Below the pieces are notes generated by a model that searched no databases, was not told where the DNA came from, and saw nothing but the letters and a program-made list of their open reading frames with translations. Both the position numbers and the translations under genes were made by a program. This document shows, piece after piece, positions 17,965 through 25,675 of a DNA stretch of 64,000 nucleotides; positions within the stretch are counted from its first letter, which is position 1; each line of letters opens with the position of its first letter. This DNA is from Actinocatenispora comari (GTDB lineage: Bacteria > Actinomycetota > Actinomycetes > Mycobacteriales > Micromonosporaceae), in assembly GCF_017312725.1 (NCBI RefSeq), contig NZ_BOPO01000128.1, forward strand, positions 157,642 through 221,641, given 5' to 3'.

Positions 17965-18728
17965 CGGACGTCCCGCGGCGACGGGTAGCCCATCTCCCAG
18001 GCGTGCAGCGCGATCCCGACCCGGTTGCGTACCCCGAGCTTGCGCTGGATGCTCGCCACGTGCGTCTTCACCGTGCCGGGCGAGATGTACAGCTCGCGCC
18101 CGATGTCGGCGTTGGTCCTCCCGGCGGCGACCTGCCCGGCGATCTCGATCTCCCGCTCGGTCAACGCCTCACCCGGCGGACCGCCGCGCGCCACCCGCCG
18201 CCCCGCACCGCCGCCCACCGGGCCGCCTCCCGACCGACCACCGCGGAGGGTGCCCGCACCGGCCGGGCCGCCGAGAAGCTGCCGCTCGCCCGCGGCGGGG
18301 CCGTCGGCACCGGTGACGTGTCGCAACAGCCGTACCGTCACGGACGGGCTGATCAGGCTGTCCCCGGCCATCGCGGCCCGGACCGCCTCGATCAGCAGCG
18401 CCGGCCCGGACCGCTTCAGCAGGAATCCGGACGCACCGAGCCGCAGCGCCGGGTACACGTACTCGTCCAGGTCGAACGTGGTGACCACGACCACCCGCAC
18501 CGGGCGCGGCGCGGCGACCAGCCGCCGGGTGACCTCGATGCCGTCCAACCCGGGCATCCGGACGTCGACCAGGGCCACGTCCGGCGCCAGCCGCGCCGCC
18601 GCGTCGACCGCGGCGAGCCCGTCCGGCGCCTCGCCGACCACCTCGATGTCCGGCTCGCCGTCCAGCACGCGCCGCAGCCCGCGCCGCACGGCGGCCTGGT
18701 CGTCCGCGATCAGTACCCGAATCCCCAC
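17961..18728 (-). CDS. Response regulator, NarL/FixJ (LuxR-type HTH) family
   Basis: A 255-residue regulator. The receiver domain has the acidic pair in RVLIADDQ, the phosphorylated Asp in DVALVDVRMPG, and Lys in FLLKRSG. The output HTH is ALTEREIEIAGQVAAGRTNADI followed by SPGTVKTHVASIQRKLG. Between them is an unusually long Gly/Arg-rich linker of about 45 residues, where relatives have 10-20. I chose GTG at 18728 (VGIRVLIADD); another GTG at 18746 adds six residues. It is translationally coupled to the kinase gene downstream. Confidence 0.9.
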   Translation of the reverse strand: MGIRVLIADDQAAVRRGLRRVLDGEPDIEVVGEAPDGLAAVDAAARLAPDVALVDVRMPGLDGIEVTRRLVAAPRPVRVVVVTTFDLDEYVYPALRLGASGFLLKRSGPALLIEAVRAAMAGDSLISPSVTVRLLRHVTGADGPAAGERQLLGGPAGAGTLRGGRSGGGPVGGGAGRRVARGGPPGEALTEREIEIAGQVAAGRTNADIGRELYISPGTVKTHVASIQRKLGVRNRVGIALHAWEMGYPSPRDVR

Positions 18729-18780
18729 GCGAAGCCATGCTGCCACGTCCGGTACCGGGACCCGTCGCGGAATGCGCCGG

Positions 18781-19779
18781 TCAGCGCGCGATGACCAGCT
18801 CGTACGAGTGCAGCCGGGCGGCGTGGTCCCACGCCTGGGTGGTGACCATCAGCTCCTGCGCGCCGGTTCGGGCGACCAGCTCGGTCAGCTGCTCCGCCAC
18901 CTGCTTCGGGTCGCCGACGACGGTGTGCTGGCCACGCTGTGCCATCAGCTGCCGGTCCAGCGACGTGTACGGGTGGTTCGCCGCCTGCTCCGGGCTGGGC
19001 AGCGGGCCGGGCCGACCGGTGCGCAGCTGCAGGAACGACAGCTCCTGCGAACTCGCCATCCGCCGCGCCTCGTCCTCGGTGTCGGCGCAGAACACCGACA
19101 CCCCGAGCATCACGTACGGCTCGGCCAGGTCCGGCGACGGCCGGAACGACGACCGGTACAGCTCGACCGCCGGCACCGTGTTGTCGCCGGCGAAGTGGTG
19201 CGCGAACGAGAACGGCATGCCGAGCGCGCCGGCCAGCTGCGCCGAGTAGCCGGACGAGCCGAGCAGCCAGATCGGCGGCCGGTACCCCTTGCCGGGCACC
19301 GCGGTGATCGCAGCGTACGGGTGGTCGTCCGGGAACTCGCCGTCCAGGAAGCCGATCAGCTCACCGAGCTGCCGCGGGAACTCGTCGGCGGCGGGCGACG
19401 CGTCGCGCCGCAGCGCGTGCGCGGTGACCTGGTCGGTACCGGGCGCCCGGCCGAGGCCGAGGTCGATCCGCCCGTCGTGCAGCGCGGACAGCATGCCGAA
19501 CTGCTCGGCCACCACCAGCGGCGCGTGGTTGGGCAGCATCACGCCGCCGGACCCGACCCGGATGCGTTCCGTCGCGCTCGCCAGGTGCCCGATCAGCACC
19601 GGCGGGGACGAACTCGCAATACCCGGCATGTTGTGGTGCTCGGCCACCCAGTACCGGTGGTAACCGAGCCGTTCCGCCAGCCGGACCAGCTCGACGCTGT
19701 TGCGCAACGCGTCGGCCGGCGTCGATCCGTCCGGTACCGGCGCCAGGTCCAGCACCGACAGCTTCACCTCGTCAGACAC
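18781..19779 (-). CDS. LLM class flavin-dependent oxidoreductase
   Basis: A 332-residue protein with the bacterial-luciferase-like TIM barrel. Recognisable parts are [15 protein letters not shown] at the N-terminus, [46 protein letters not shown] and [11 protein letters not shown]. It belongs to the MsnO8/YhbW-like group of FMN- or F420-dependent monooxygenases. The substrate is unknown. I start at GTG 19779, where similarity begins ([11 protein letters not shown]); a GTG at 19806 would add nine basic residues. No operon partner is evident. Confidence 0.85.
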   Translation of the reverse strand: MSDEVKLSVLDLAPVPDGSTPADALRNSVELVRLAERLGYHRYWVAEHHNMPGIASSSPPVLIGHLASATERIRVGSGGVMLPNHAPLVVAEQFGMLSALHDGRIDLGLGRAPGTDQVTAHALRRDASPAADEFPRQLGELIGFLDGEFPDDHPYAAITAVPGKGYRPPIWLLGSSGYSAQLAGALGMPFSFAHHFAGDNTVPAVELYRSSFRPSPDLAEPYVMLGVSVFCADTEDEARRMASSQELSFLQLRTGRPGPLPSPEQAANHPYTSLDRQLMAQRGQHTVVGDPKQVAEQLTELVARTGAQELMVTTQAWDHAARLHSYELVIAR

Positions 19780-19887
19780 AGCCACGTGACGTGCAACGCG
19801 CCGCACCCCCGGCGCGTTCCCGCACCCGGGTGGTCGGTAGGCCGGATCACAGCCGGTCCGGGGCCGGCGAACACGATCCGCGGCCGG

Positions 19888-20931
19888 TCAGTTCGGTGTG
19901 GCGGCCAGGTCGGTGAGGAGGCCGCGGGCGTGGCTCGTCAGGTACCACTCGTGCCGGTACGTGTCGGCGAAGCCGTCGCCGCCGACCGCCGCCGGCGCGA
20001 TCTGGCTGGCGTGCGCGGCCATCGCGGCCCGCTTCGCGGCGAGTTCCGCGTCGGTCGCGGTCAACCGCACCGGAATCTCGTGCCCGGCCCGGCCGTAGTC
20101 GCCGGTGTGCCCGCTCGCCGCGTCGATCAGGTGCGTACCGCCGCGTCGGTGCAGGTGGTCCCGGTCCACCGTCGCCTCGTACGACACGGCGCCGGTCATC
20201 GCCGCCGCCAGCGCGCCGATCCGGTGCACCGCAACGTGATCCGGGTGACCGTAGATGCCGCGGTCGTCGTAGTGCAGCACCGTGTCGGCCCGTTCCGCGT
20301 CGATCACCTCGGCGAGCCGCCGGGCCAGCCGGTCGGTACGGCCACGGGCCAGCGCCCGCGGATGCCGGGCCGACGGCCAACCGACCATGCCCGAGTCGCG
20401 CCGGCCGAGCAGCACCAGCCGGGACACGCCGAGCACCTCGGCGGCGTCCTCCAGCTCGGCCAGCCGGCGGCGGTGCACGGTCTCGCCGGGGCGCAGCGGG
20501 GCGAGCCGTTCACCGAGCTCACCGCCGGTGGCCATGACCAGTATCACCCGGGCGCCACGGTCGGCGAGCCGGCGCATGGTGGCCGCGGTGAAGATCGCCT
20601 CGTCGTCGGGGTGCGCGTGCAGCACGACGACGGCCCGTCCGGCCAGCTCGGGCCCACCGGCAGAGCCGGGCAGCTCAGGCCCGACGGCCCGTCCGGCCGG
20701 CTGGGGCCCACCGGCAGAGCCGGGCGGCCCGGCCGCACCAGTGAAGCCGGACAGGCCGCGCCCGCCGGCGAAGCAGGGCAGGTCCGGGGCGCCGGCGGAG
20801 CCGGACAGCTCGGGCCCGGCAGCGGAGCCGGACGGGCCGGGCCCGCCGGCGAAGCCGGACAGGTCGGGCGCGCCGGCGGAGGCGGGCACGCGGGTACGGG
20901 CAGGGCGGGAGGCACGCAGGGCCGAAGACAT
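19888..20931 (-). CDS. PIG-L (LmbE-like) family deacetylase with repetitive N-terminal region
   Basis: The catalytic domain starts near residue 100: VVVLHAHPDDEAIFTAATMRRL carries the zinc-binding HPDDE motif, and YGHPDHVAVHRIGA gives the third ligand. PIG-L enzymes are zinc-dependent N-deacetylases; relatives include MshB and Mca of mycothiol metabolism. Before the domain lie about 80 residues of Gly/Pro/Ser/Ala-rich imperfect 10-residue repeats (APDLSGFAGG, GPELSGSAG, GPELPGSAGG), unusual for this family and mirrored by a roughly 30-bp DNA periodicity. The true start may be downstream of the repeats; ATG 20931 is the longest reasonable choice. Confidence 0.8.
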   Translation of the reverse strand: MSSALRASRPARTRVPASAGAPDLSGFAGGPGPSGSAAGPELSGSAGAPDLPCFAGGRGLSGFTGAAGPPGSAGGPQPAGRAVGPELPGSAGGPELAGRAVVVLHAHPDDEAIFTAATMRRLADRGARVILVMATGGELGERLAPLRPGETVHRRRLAELEDAAEVLGVSRLVLLGRRDSGMVGWPSARHPRALARGRTDRLARRLAEVIDAERADTVLHYDDRGIYGHPDHVAVHRIGALAAAMTGAVSYEATVDRDHLHRRGGTHLIDAASGHTGDYGRAGHEIPVRLTATDAELAAKRAAMAAHASQIAPAAVGGDGFADTYRHEWYLTSHARGLLTDLAATPN

Positions 20932-21206
20932 GGGTACGCTCGCTGACTCGACGGGAGCCCGGTGACGACCGGGCGGGGCGCGGGAGATCAGCGGCAACAA
21001 CACGGACACGCGGCGGCGACAATCGGCGCGAAGCCGGTCGCGGTGCAGCGCAGGTCCGTCATGACCGGGGATTCTGCCACGCCCATCGCCCGAACCGCCA
21101 CGACACCCCGACGATCCGCCCACTGGGCGGGACCGTGCCGGCTCGCCGCCGCAGCGCCCCGACGCGGCCGGCACCGGGACGTCGGCGGCCGACCAGCCGG
21201 CGGCTC

Positions 21207-21427
21207 AGGCGGCAGGTTCGGCCGGTCGAGCGCGCGGGGCATCAGGCGGCAGGTTCGGCCGGTCGAGCGCGCGGGGCATCAGGCGGCAGGTTCGGCCGGT
21301 CGAGCGCGCGGGGCATCAGGCGGCAGGTTCGGCCGGTCGAGCGCGCGGGGCATCAGGCGGCAGGTTCGGCCGGTCGAGCGCGCGGGGCATCAGGCGGCAG
21401 GTTCGGCCGGTCGGGCACGCGGCGGTC
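21207..21427. repeat. 37-bp tandem repeat (five perfect copies plus one diverged)
   Basis: Five identical direct copies of a 37-bp unit beginning AGGCGGCAGGTTCGGCCGGT and ending GGGGCATC start at 21207, 21244, 21281, 21318 and 21355. A sixth, altered copy at 21392 runs into the stop codon of the VOC gene. There are no spacers. It occupies much of the 494-nt gap between the PIG-L gene start (20931) and the VOC gene; 20932-21206 holds nothing I can name. Confidence 0.95.
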
Positions 21428-21797
21428 AGGCGGCGGCGAGGATCCAACGGTGGCCGAAGGGGTCGGCGATGCGCCCCATCCGGCCGTACTCGTGGTCGTT
21501 CAGCGGAAAGACCTCGGTGCCGCCGGCGTCGAGTGCCCGGCGCCAGACGGCGTCCACGTCGGGCAGTCGCAGTACCAGGATCACCGGTACCGCCCCGTCC
21601 GGTGCGGGATCGACGTCGTCGGCGTCCTTGACGGCGAACTCGCTGCCGCCGACGGACAGGTCGGCGTGCACGATGCGGCCGCCTTCGCGGTAGCGGCTCA
21701 GCTCCGTCGCGCCGAACGCCTGCCGGTAGTAGTCGATGGCGGCGGCCGCGTCGCGGACCGCCAGGGTCGGTGCCAGCGTGTTGTCCATGCCTGCCAT
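21426..21797 (-). CDS. VOC (glyoxalase/bleomycin resistance-like) family protein, PhnB-like
   Basis: A 123-residue protein with two beta-alpha-beta-beta-beta modules: LAPTLAVRDAAAAIDYYRQAFGATELSRY and LPDVDAVWRRALDAGGTEVFPL. It ends DPFGHRWILA, the PhnB/YcgJ-like subgroup signature. Such proteins bind small ligands or metals, and the function here is unknown. ATG 21788 is an alternative start. It lies 45 bp downstream of an AraC-family gene on the same strand, a common pairing. Its stop codon falls at the edge of the 37-bp repeat array. Confidence 0.85.
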   Translation of the reverse strand: MAGMDNTLAPTLAVRDAAAAIDYYRQAFGATELSRYREGGRIVHADLSVGGSEFAVKDADDVDPAPDGAVPVILVLRLPDVDAVWRRALDAGGTEVFPLNDHEYGRMGRIADPFGHRWILAAA

Positions 21798-21842
21798 GGT
21801 GACGCCGCGGCCGGCGCCGGTATTGGAAAAACCTGACCGCGG

Positions 21843-22655
21843 TCAGGCCCGTACCGGCAGGTGGTTGGGCATCCCCGCCGCGCGCGGCCGGTACCGGGTG
21901 GGCGTGACCGAGGCGAACGACCGGAAGTCGTGGATCAGGTGCGACTGGTCGACGTACCCGTGTTCGGCGGCCAGGCCGGCCCAGTCGACCCGGTCCGCGC
22001 CGGCGGTTCCCGCCGCGCAGTCGGCGGCGACCCGCTGGAACCGGCGGATCCGCGCGTACAGCTTCGGGGTGAAGCCGGTGTGCACGGCGAACCGGCGGGC
22101 CAACCCCCGGTCGGTGCGGCCCAACCGGTCCGCGACGGCCGCCACCGGCAGGCCCCGCTCCAGCCCCACGGCCGCGGCGCCGACGAGCGGATCCGGCCCC
22201 GCGGGCCGGTCCCGCAGCCGGTCCAGCAGCAGCTCGGCCAGCGCCGCCAGCCGCCGGCGCGGGTTCGGCAGGCCGCGCAGCCGCTCGGCGAGCGTCGCCC
22301 CGTCCCGCCCCCACAGCTGGTCCAGCGGCAGATCGCCGGTGCCGTCCGGGGTACCGAAGAACGGGAAGCCGCCGCCCGGCCGGAAGCAGGCGCCGACGAC
22401 CTGGCGCTGCTCGGCGGTGTCGATGCACAACGGCGCGGCCGACGCCCCGGACACCGTCGCCGCGGGCAGCCGGTGCACCCGGGCGAAGCCCGGCCCGTCG
22501 TACCAGCGCTGCTCGTCTTCGGCGAGGTTGACGATCAGTTGCTGCCGGCCGGTCGGCAGGGCGAGTTCGAGCGCAGCGTCGAGCGGCTCGTCGTACCAGT
22601 ACAGGCTCGTGACGAACGGGGCGAGCGGCGCCGGCGGTGGCATCGTCAGCAGCAT
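21843..22655 (-). CDS. AraC family transcriptional regulator
   Basis: A 270-residue regulator. The N-terminal 150 residues are a sensing domain resembling those of AraC proteins with a DUF6597-like region (YWYDEPLDAALELALPTGRQQLIVNLAED, then VVGACFRPGGGFPFFG). The C-terminal pair of HTHs runs from VGLERGLPVAAVADRLGRTDRGLARRFAVHTGFTPK to LAAEHGYVDQSHLIHDFRSFASVTPTRYR. It probably controls the adjacent VOC gene and itself. The effector is unknown. Confidence 0.88.
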   Translation of the reverse strand: MLLTMPPPAPLAPFVTSLYWYDEPLDAALELALPTGRQQLIVNLAEDEQRWYDGPGFARVHRLPAATVSGASAAPLCIDTAEQRQVVGACFRPGGGFPFFGTPDGTGDLPLDQLWGRDGATLAERLRGLPNPRRRLAALAELLLDRLRDRPAGPDPLVGAAAVGLERGLPVAAVADRLGRTDRGLARRFAVHTGFTPKLYARIRRFQRVAADCAAGTAGADRVDWAGLAAEHGYVDQSHLIHDFRSFASVTPTRYRPRAAGMPNHLPVRA

Positions 22656-22792
22656 CGCCTGCCAGGTTACGACGCCGCGGACGGTGCGTCCCGAACCGCG
22701 GCGCGGCGGCCGCCGGGGCGATGCGCGATCAGCCGGTCGACCCGCCGGGACGACGCGCGATCAGCCGGTCGACCCGCGCGGGCGGCGCGCGG

Positions 22793-23005
22793 TCAGCTGG
22801 CCGGGGCGAGCGGCCGGCGGTGCTCCTCGACGAGCTCCAGGTCGGCCAGGTTGACCAGCTCGGCCACCTCGTCCACCGACCGGCACACGGCCACCTGGTA
22901 GCCGTTGTGTGACACGCGCAGCAGATCGCGGGGCCGGCCGTCCTCGGCTGCGGTCCCGATCATGTGCTCGACGGTCCAGCGACCGTCCCGGCTGCGGTAC
23001 ATCAC
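22793..23005 (-). CDS. Small conserved-looking hypothetical protein
   Basis: A 70-residue protein beginning VMYRSRDGRWTVEHMIGTA and ending VNLADLELVEEHRRPLAPAS. It reads like a compact beta-strand-rich cytoplasmic protein with a final helix (SVDEVAELVNLADLELV). I recall similar small proteins in Micromonosporaceae but no function. The start is GTG 23005 or ATG 23002, preceded by GAAGG; a longer frame to 23233 has no protein-like upstream part. The 283-nt gap upstream (23006-23288) holds nothing clear beyond a promoter for the next gene. Confidence 0.5.
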   Translation of the reverse strand: MMYRSRDGRWTVEHMIGTAAEDGRPRDLLRVSHNGYQVAVCRSVDEVAELVNLADLELVEEHRRPLAPAS

Positions 23006-23256
23006 CTTCGACGGTAAGCCGGATTCCTTGGCGTGGCCTGGAAAAACGGCTCCGATGTAACGGAGGAAACGGCCTGGGCGTTGCCCCGGCCACACTTCTG
23101 CCGGTACGGACAACCAACCCCACCGTTCGGCCCATCCACCGACCGTCCGAACGGGCCAGTCCCGGTGAGGAAACCTGGCAGAACGGCGCCGGGCGCCCGG
23201 CACGCCGCCGCACCGGTCGGGCAAAGCGGGCAAGCCACCCAGCGGGCCAGCGGGCC

Positions 23257-23282
23257 GAGGTGTCGGACCTCGCTCCTACGAT
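23257..23282 (+). promoter_or_regulatory. Leaderless promoter with small dyad upstream of the MDMPI-type gene
   Basis: The -10 box TACGAT (23277-23282) ends 6 nt before the ATG at 23289. A dyad GAGGT (23257-23261) / ACCTC (23267-23271) lies where the -35 box would be and could be an operator. Confidence 0.4.
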
Positions 23283-23288
23283 GCCACC

Positions 23289-24062
23289 ATGCCGATGCCC
23301 GTTGCCGATCACCTTGCCGTGCTGCGCACCGAGGGACAGCTGCTCGCGGCGGCCGCCGACGGTGCCGACCTCGACACACCCGTGCCGACCTGCCCCGGCT
23401 GGGCGCTGCGCGACCTGCTCCGGCACATCGGCGGGGTGCACCGGTGGGCCCGCCACTTCGTCGTCACCGGCCGGGCCGAGGAGTCCAGCGAGCAACTCGA
23501 CCGGGAGTTGATGGAGACCTGGGGCGACGACGCCGACCTGGTCGAGTGGTTTCGCTCCGGGCACGCCGAGCTGGTCGGCGCGCTGACCGATGCGCCCGAT
23601 TCGTTGGCCTGCTGGACGTTCCTGCCGGCGCCGTCCCCGCTGGCGTTCTGGGCCCGGCGGCAGGCGCACGAGACGGCGATCCACCGGGTCGACGCCCAGG
23701 CCGCGGTGGGTCCGGTGACCGGCGTCGCACCGGAGTTCGGCGCCGACGGGCTGGACGAGCTGCTGCTGCGCTTCCTGGCTCGCCCGCGGTCCCGGCCGGA
23801 GTGGGGCGCGCCGGCCCGGCTGGCCCTGACCGCGACCGACCTCGACCGCCGCTGGCTGGTCGAGGTCTCCGAGTCCGGGGTGCAGGGCGACGCCCGGCCC
23901 GACACGGCGGCCTGCGCGGCCGCCGACTGCGCGGTCACGGCGACCGCGTCCGACCTGTACCACCTGATGTGGAACCGGCGCGACCACGCCGACCTGGCCG
24001 TCACCGGGCGTTCCGACGTGCTCGACCGCTGGCGTGACTGCGTCGCCGTCCGCTGGTCCTGA
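23289..24062 (+). CDS. Maleylpyruvate isomerase N-terminal (MDMPI/DinB-fold) family protein, probably mycothiol-dependent
   Basis: A 257-residue protein of the actinobacterial TIGR03083-like family. The DinB four-helix domain gives three metal ligands: His in WALRDLLRHIGGVHRW, then Glu and His in ARRQAHETAIHRVDA. The C-terminal MDMPI-type domain (LALTATDLDRRWLVEV) completes it. Members use mycothiol as cofactor or substrate in isomerase or S-transferase reactions; most, including this one, have no known substrate. Its presence supports an actinobacterial host. Confidence 0.85.
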   Translation: MPMPVADHLAVLRTEGQLLAAAADGADLDTPVPTCPGWALRDLLRHIGGVHRWARHFVVTGRAEESSEQLDRELMETWGDDADLVEWFRSGHAELVGALTDAPDSLACWTFLPAPSPLAFWARRQAHETAIHRVDAQAAVGPVTGVAPEFGADGLDELLLRFLARPRSRPEWGAPARLALTATDLDRRWLVEVSESGVQGDARPDTAACAAADCAVTATASDLYHLMWNRRDHADLAVTGRSDVLDRWRDCVAVRWS

Positions 24063-24080
24063 CGCCGGGCGCGCAGCCGG

Positions 24081-24812
24081 TCAGCCGGCGACGCCGACCA
24101 CCACGAACATGAACGCCATCCCCAGTACGGTCATCCCGAGGGTGAGGCGGCTGGGGTGCCGGGCGTGCGCCTCGGGCAGGATGTCGCTGGTCGCGATGTA
24201 GAGCAGGAAACCGGCGAAGAAGCCGAGATAGAGCCCCAACACCGACTGCGGTACGCGCACGAACAGCGTCACCGCCGCACCGGCCACCGGCGCCACCGCG
24301 TCCAGGCACAGCAGGGTGAGCGCGCGGCGGCGGGCGTTGCCGTACAGCGAGGTGATGGTGAAGGTGTTGAAGCCGTCGGCGAAGTCGTGCGCGATGACGG
24401 CGAGCGCGACGGTGGCGCCGATCGCGGTGCTGGCCTGGAAGCCGAGACCGATCCCGAGCCCGTCCATGAAGCTGTGCGCGACGAGCGCGGAGGCGGCGAG
24501 GATCCCGACGGTCGGGTAGTGGTGGCCGTGCGACTCGTACTCGTGTTCGTGACCGCGGTGCACCGCGGTGCCGCGCTCGACGATGTGCAGGGTGAGGAAG
24601 CCGGCGGCGAAGGTGATCATCACGGCGGGCACGCCGAGCACGTGGTAGGCGTTCTGCTCGAACATCTCGGGCAGCAGGTCGAACGCCACGACGCCGAGCA
24701 GCACGCCGGCGGCGAGGCCGAGGATCAGGTGCAGCTTGTCTCGCGCCCGGAGCGCGACGAGGCCACCCGCGAGGGTGGCCACCAGGGACAACAGCGTGAC
24801 GAGTACCGCCAT
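24081..24812 (-). CDS. ZIP family divalent metal transporter
   Basis: A 243-residue membrane protein with about eight helices. The metal path is visible: helix 4 HSFMDGLGIGLGF and helix 5 AVIAHDFADGFNTFTI carry the His/Asp residues of the binuclear site (one position often His is Asp here, HDFADG). A His/Glu-rich cytoplasmic loop (VHRGHEHEYESHGHHYP) is typical of zinc transporters. I start at ATG 24812, 7 nt after a TATGCT -10 box (leaderless); upstream ATG/TTG codons at 24824 and 24833 are alternatives. Confidence 0.88.
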   Translation of the reverse strand: MAVLVTLLSLVATLAGGLVALRARDKLHLILGLAAGVLLGVVAFDLLPEMFEQNAYHVLGVPAVMITFAAGFLTLHIVERGTAVHRGHEHEYESHGHHYPTVGILAASALVAHSFMDGLGIGLGFQASTAIGATVALAVIAHDFADGFNTFTITSLYGNARRRALTLLCLDAVAPVAGAAVTLFVRVPQSVLGLYLGFFAGFLLYIATSDILPEAHARHPSRLTLGMTVLGMAFMFVVVGVAG

Positions 24813-24827
24813 GTCGCACAGCATATT

Positions 24828-24842
24828 CGACAACGATTTTCT
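24828..24842 (-). promoter_or_regulatory. Possible Zur/Fur-family operator before the ZIP gene
   Basis: The plus strand reads CGACAACGATTTTCT here, matching a recalled actinobacterial Zur-like 7-1-7 consensus at about 12 of 15 positions. It sits between the likely -35 (near 24845) and -10 (TATGCT, minus strand 24825-24820) boxes, where a repressor would act. The two halves are only partly symmetric, so this is tentative. Confidence 0.35.
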
Positions 24843-24906
24843 CTTTCACCGCGCCGCCCCGCGATCTCGATCACTGCCGCGCCGAACTTGCCCAGCTGCG
24901 CGACTC

Positions 24907-24943
24907 GCTCGACTGACACGATCGAGCAAGGCGTTGCTAGGCT
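24907..24943 (+). promoter_or_regulatory. tetR promoter with palindromic operator
   Basis: A perfect dyad GCTCGA (24907-24912) / TCGAGC (24922-24927) with a 9-bp gap overlaps the -35 box TGACAC (24914-24919). An 18-bp spacer leads to the -10 box TAGGCT (24938-24943), 6 nt before the ATG at 24950. This is a classic layout for TetR autorepression of a leaderless transcript. Confidence 0.6.
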
Positions 24944-24949
24944 GCGGCG

Positions 24950-25546
24950 ATGGCTGGAGGCAACAACAAGGGCAACCGGGAGGCGCTGCTCGACGGCGCG
25001 AAACGGTGCCTGCTGGAGAAGGGCTTCGACCGCAGCTCGGTGCGCGACATCGCGGCGGCTGCCGGGGTGTCCACCGCGGCGATCGGCTACCACTTCGGAT
25101 CGCGGGAGAAACTGCTGTTCCAGGCGCTGTTCGCGCTCATCGACGAGTGGGGCGACAGGTCCGGACGGGCGCTCGTCTCGGCCGACGACCCGGATGCGGA
25201 CGTGGCGCAGCGCTACGTGCGCAGCTGGGACGAGCTGATCGCGCAGGCGCTCGCGCACCCCGACCTGTGGCTGACGTCGGTCGACCTGTTCATGCAGGCA
25301 CGCCGCAACCCGGAGCTGCTGCCACAGCTGGCCGACGGGATGCGGCAGGGGCGCACCGGCTCCGCCGCGACGATCCTCAGCGTCCCCGAGGGCGAGATCT
25401 CCGACGAGGCGGCGGGCACGGTCGGGATGGTGCAGATGGCGCTGATGTCCGGCGTCGTCATCCAGGCGCTCGCCGACCCGGAGCACCCGCCGACCGGCGC
25501 CTCGGTGCTCGCCGGCATCCGCGCCCTCGCCGAACTCACACAGTGA
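24950..25546 (+). CDS. TetR/AcrR family transcriptional regulator
   Basis: A 198-residue repressor. The DNA-binding domain is NREALLDGAKRCLLEKGFDRSSVRDIAAAAGVSTAAIGYHFGSREKLL, the standard TetR three-helix unit. The C-terminal ligand domain is helical (SWDELIAQALAHPDLWLTSVDLFMQA). No drug pump lies beside it; the divergent neighbour is the ZIP transporter, whose promoter is separated from it by about 60 bp. It probably binds the palindrome at 24907-24927. Confidence 0.9.
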   Translation: MAGGNNKGNREALLDGAKRCLLEKGFDRSSVRDIAAAAGVSTAAIGYHFGSREKLLFQALFALIDEWGDRSGRALVSADDPDADVAQRYVRSWDELIAQALAHPDLWLTSVDLFMQARRNPELLPQLADGMRQGRTGSAATILSVPEGEISDEAAGTVGMVQMALMSGVVIQALADPEHPPTGASVLAGIRALAELTQ

Positions 25547-25624
25547 CGACGGGGCCGCGACCACCGTGCCCGGAAGGGAAGCCTCGCGGCAGCCGGGGCG
25601 CAGCCACCACCGACCGGAAAACGA

Positions 25625-25659
25625 GCTCGGCCCGCCACCGCGAGGGTGACGGGCCGAGC
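25625..25659. terminator. Bidirectional hairpin between tetR and ald
   Basis: The stem GCTCGGCCCG (25625-25634) / CGGGCCGAGC (25650-25659) has 10 perfect pairs and a 15-nt loop. It lies between the convergent ends of the TetR gene (25546) and ald (25676). Confidence 0.65.
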
Positions 25660-25675
25660 GGGCGTACGGCGACGG

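Noticed and set aside
21207..21427. 37-bp repeats considered as CRISPR or attachment sites
   Set aside because: Repeats abut directly with no spacers; no integrase or cas gene is nearby.
22793..23233. 146-residue version of the small hypothetical protein
   Set aside because: The extra 76 residues lack protein-like composition and no ribosome site precedes the upstream start; the shorter frame is kept.
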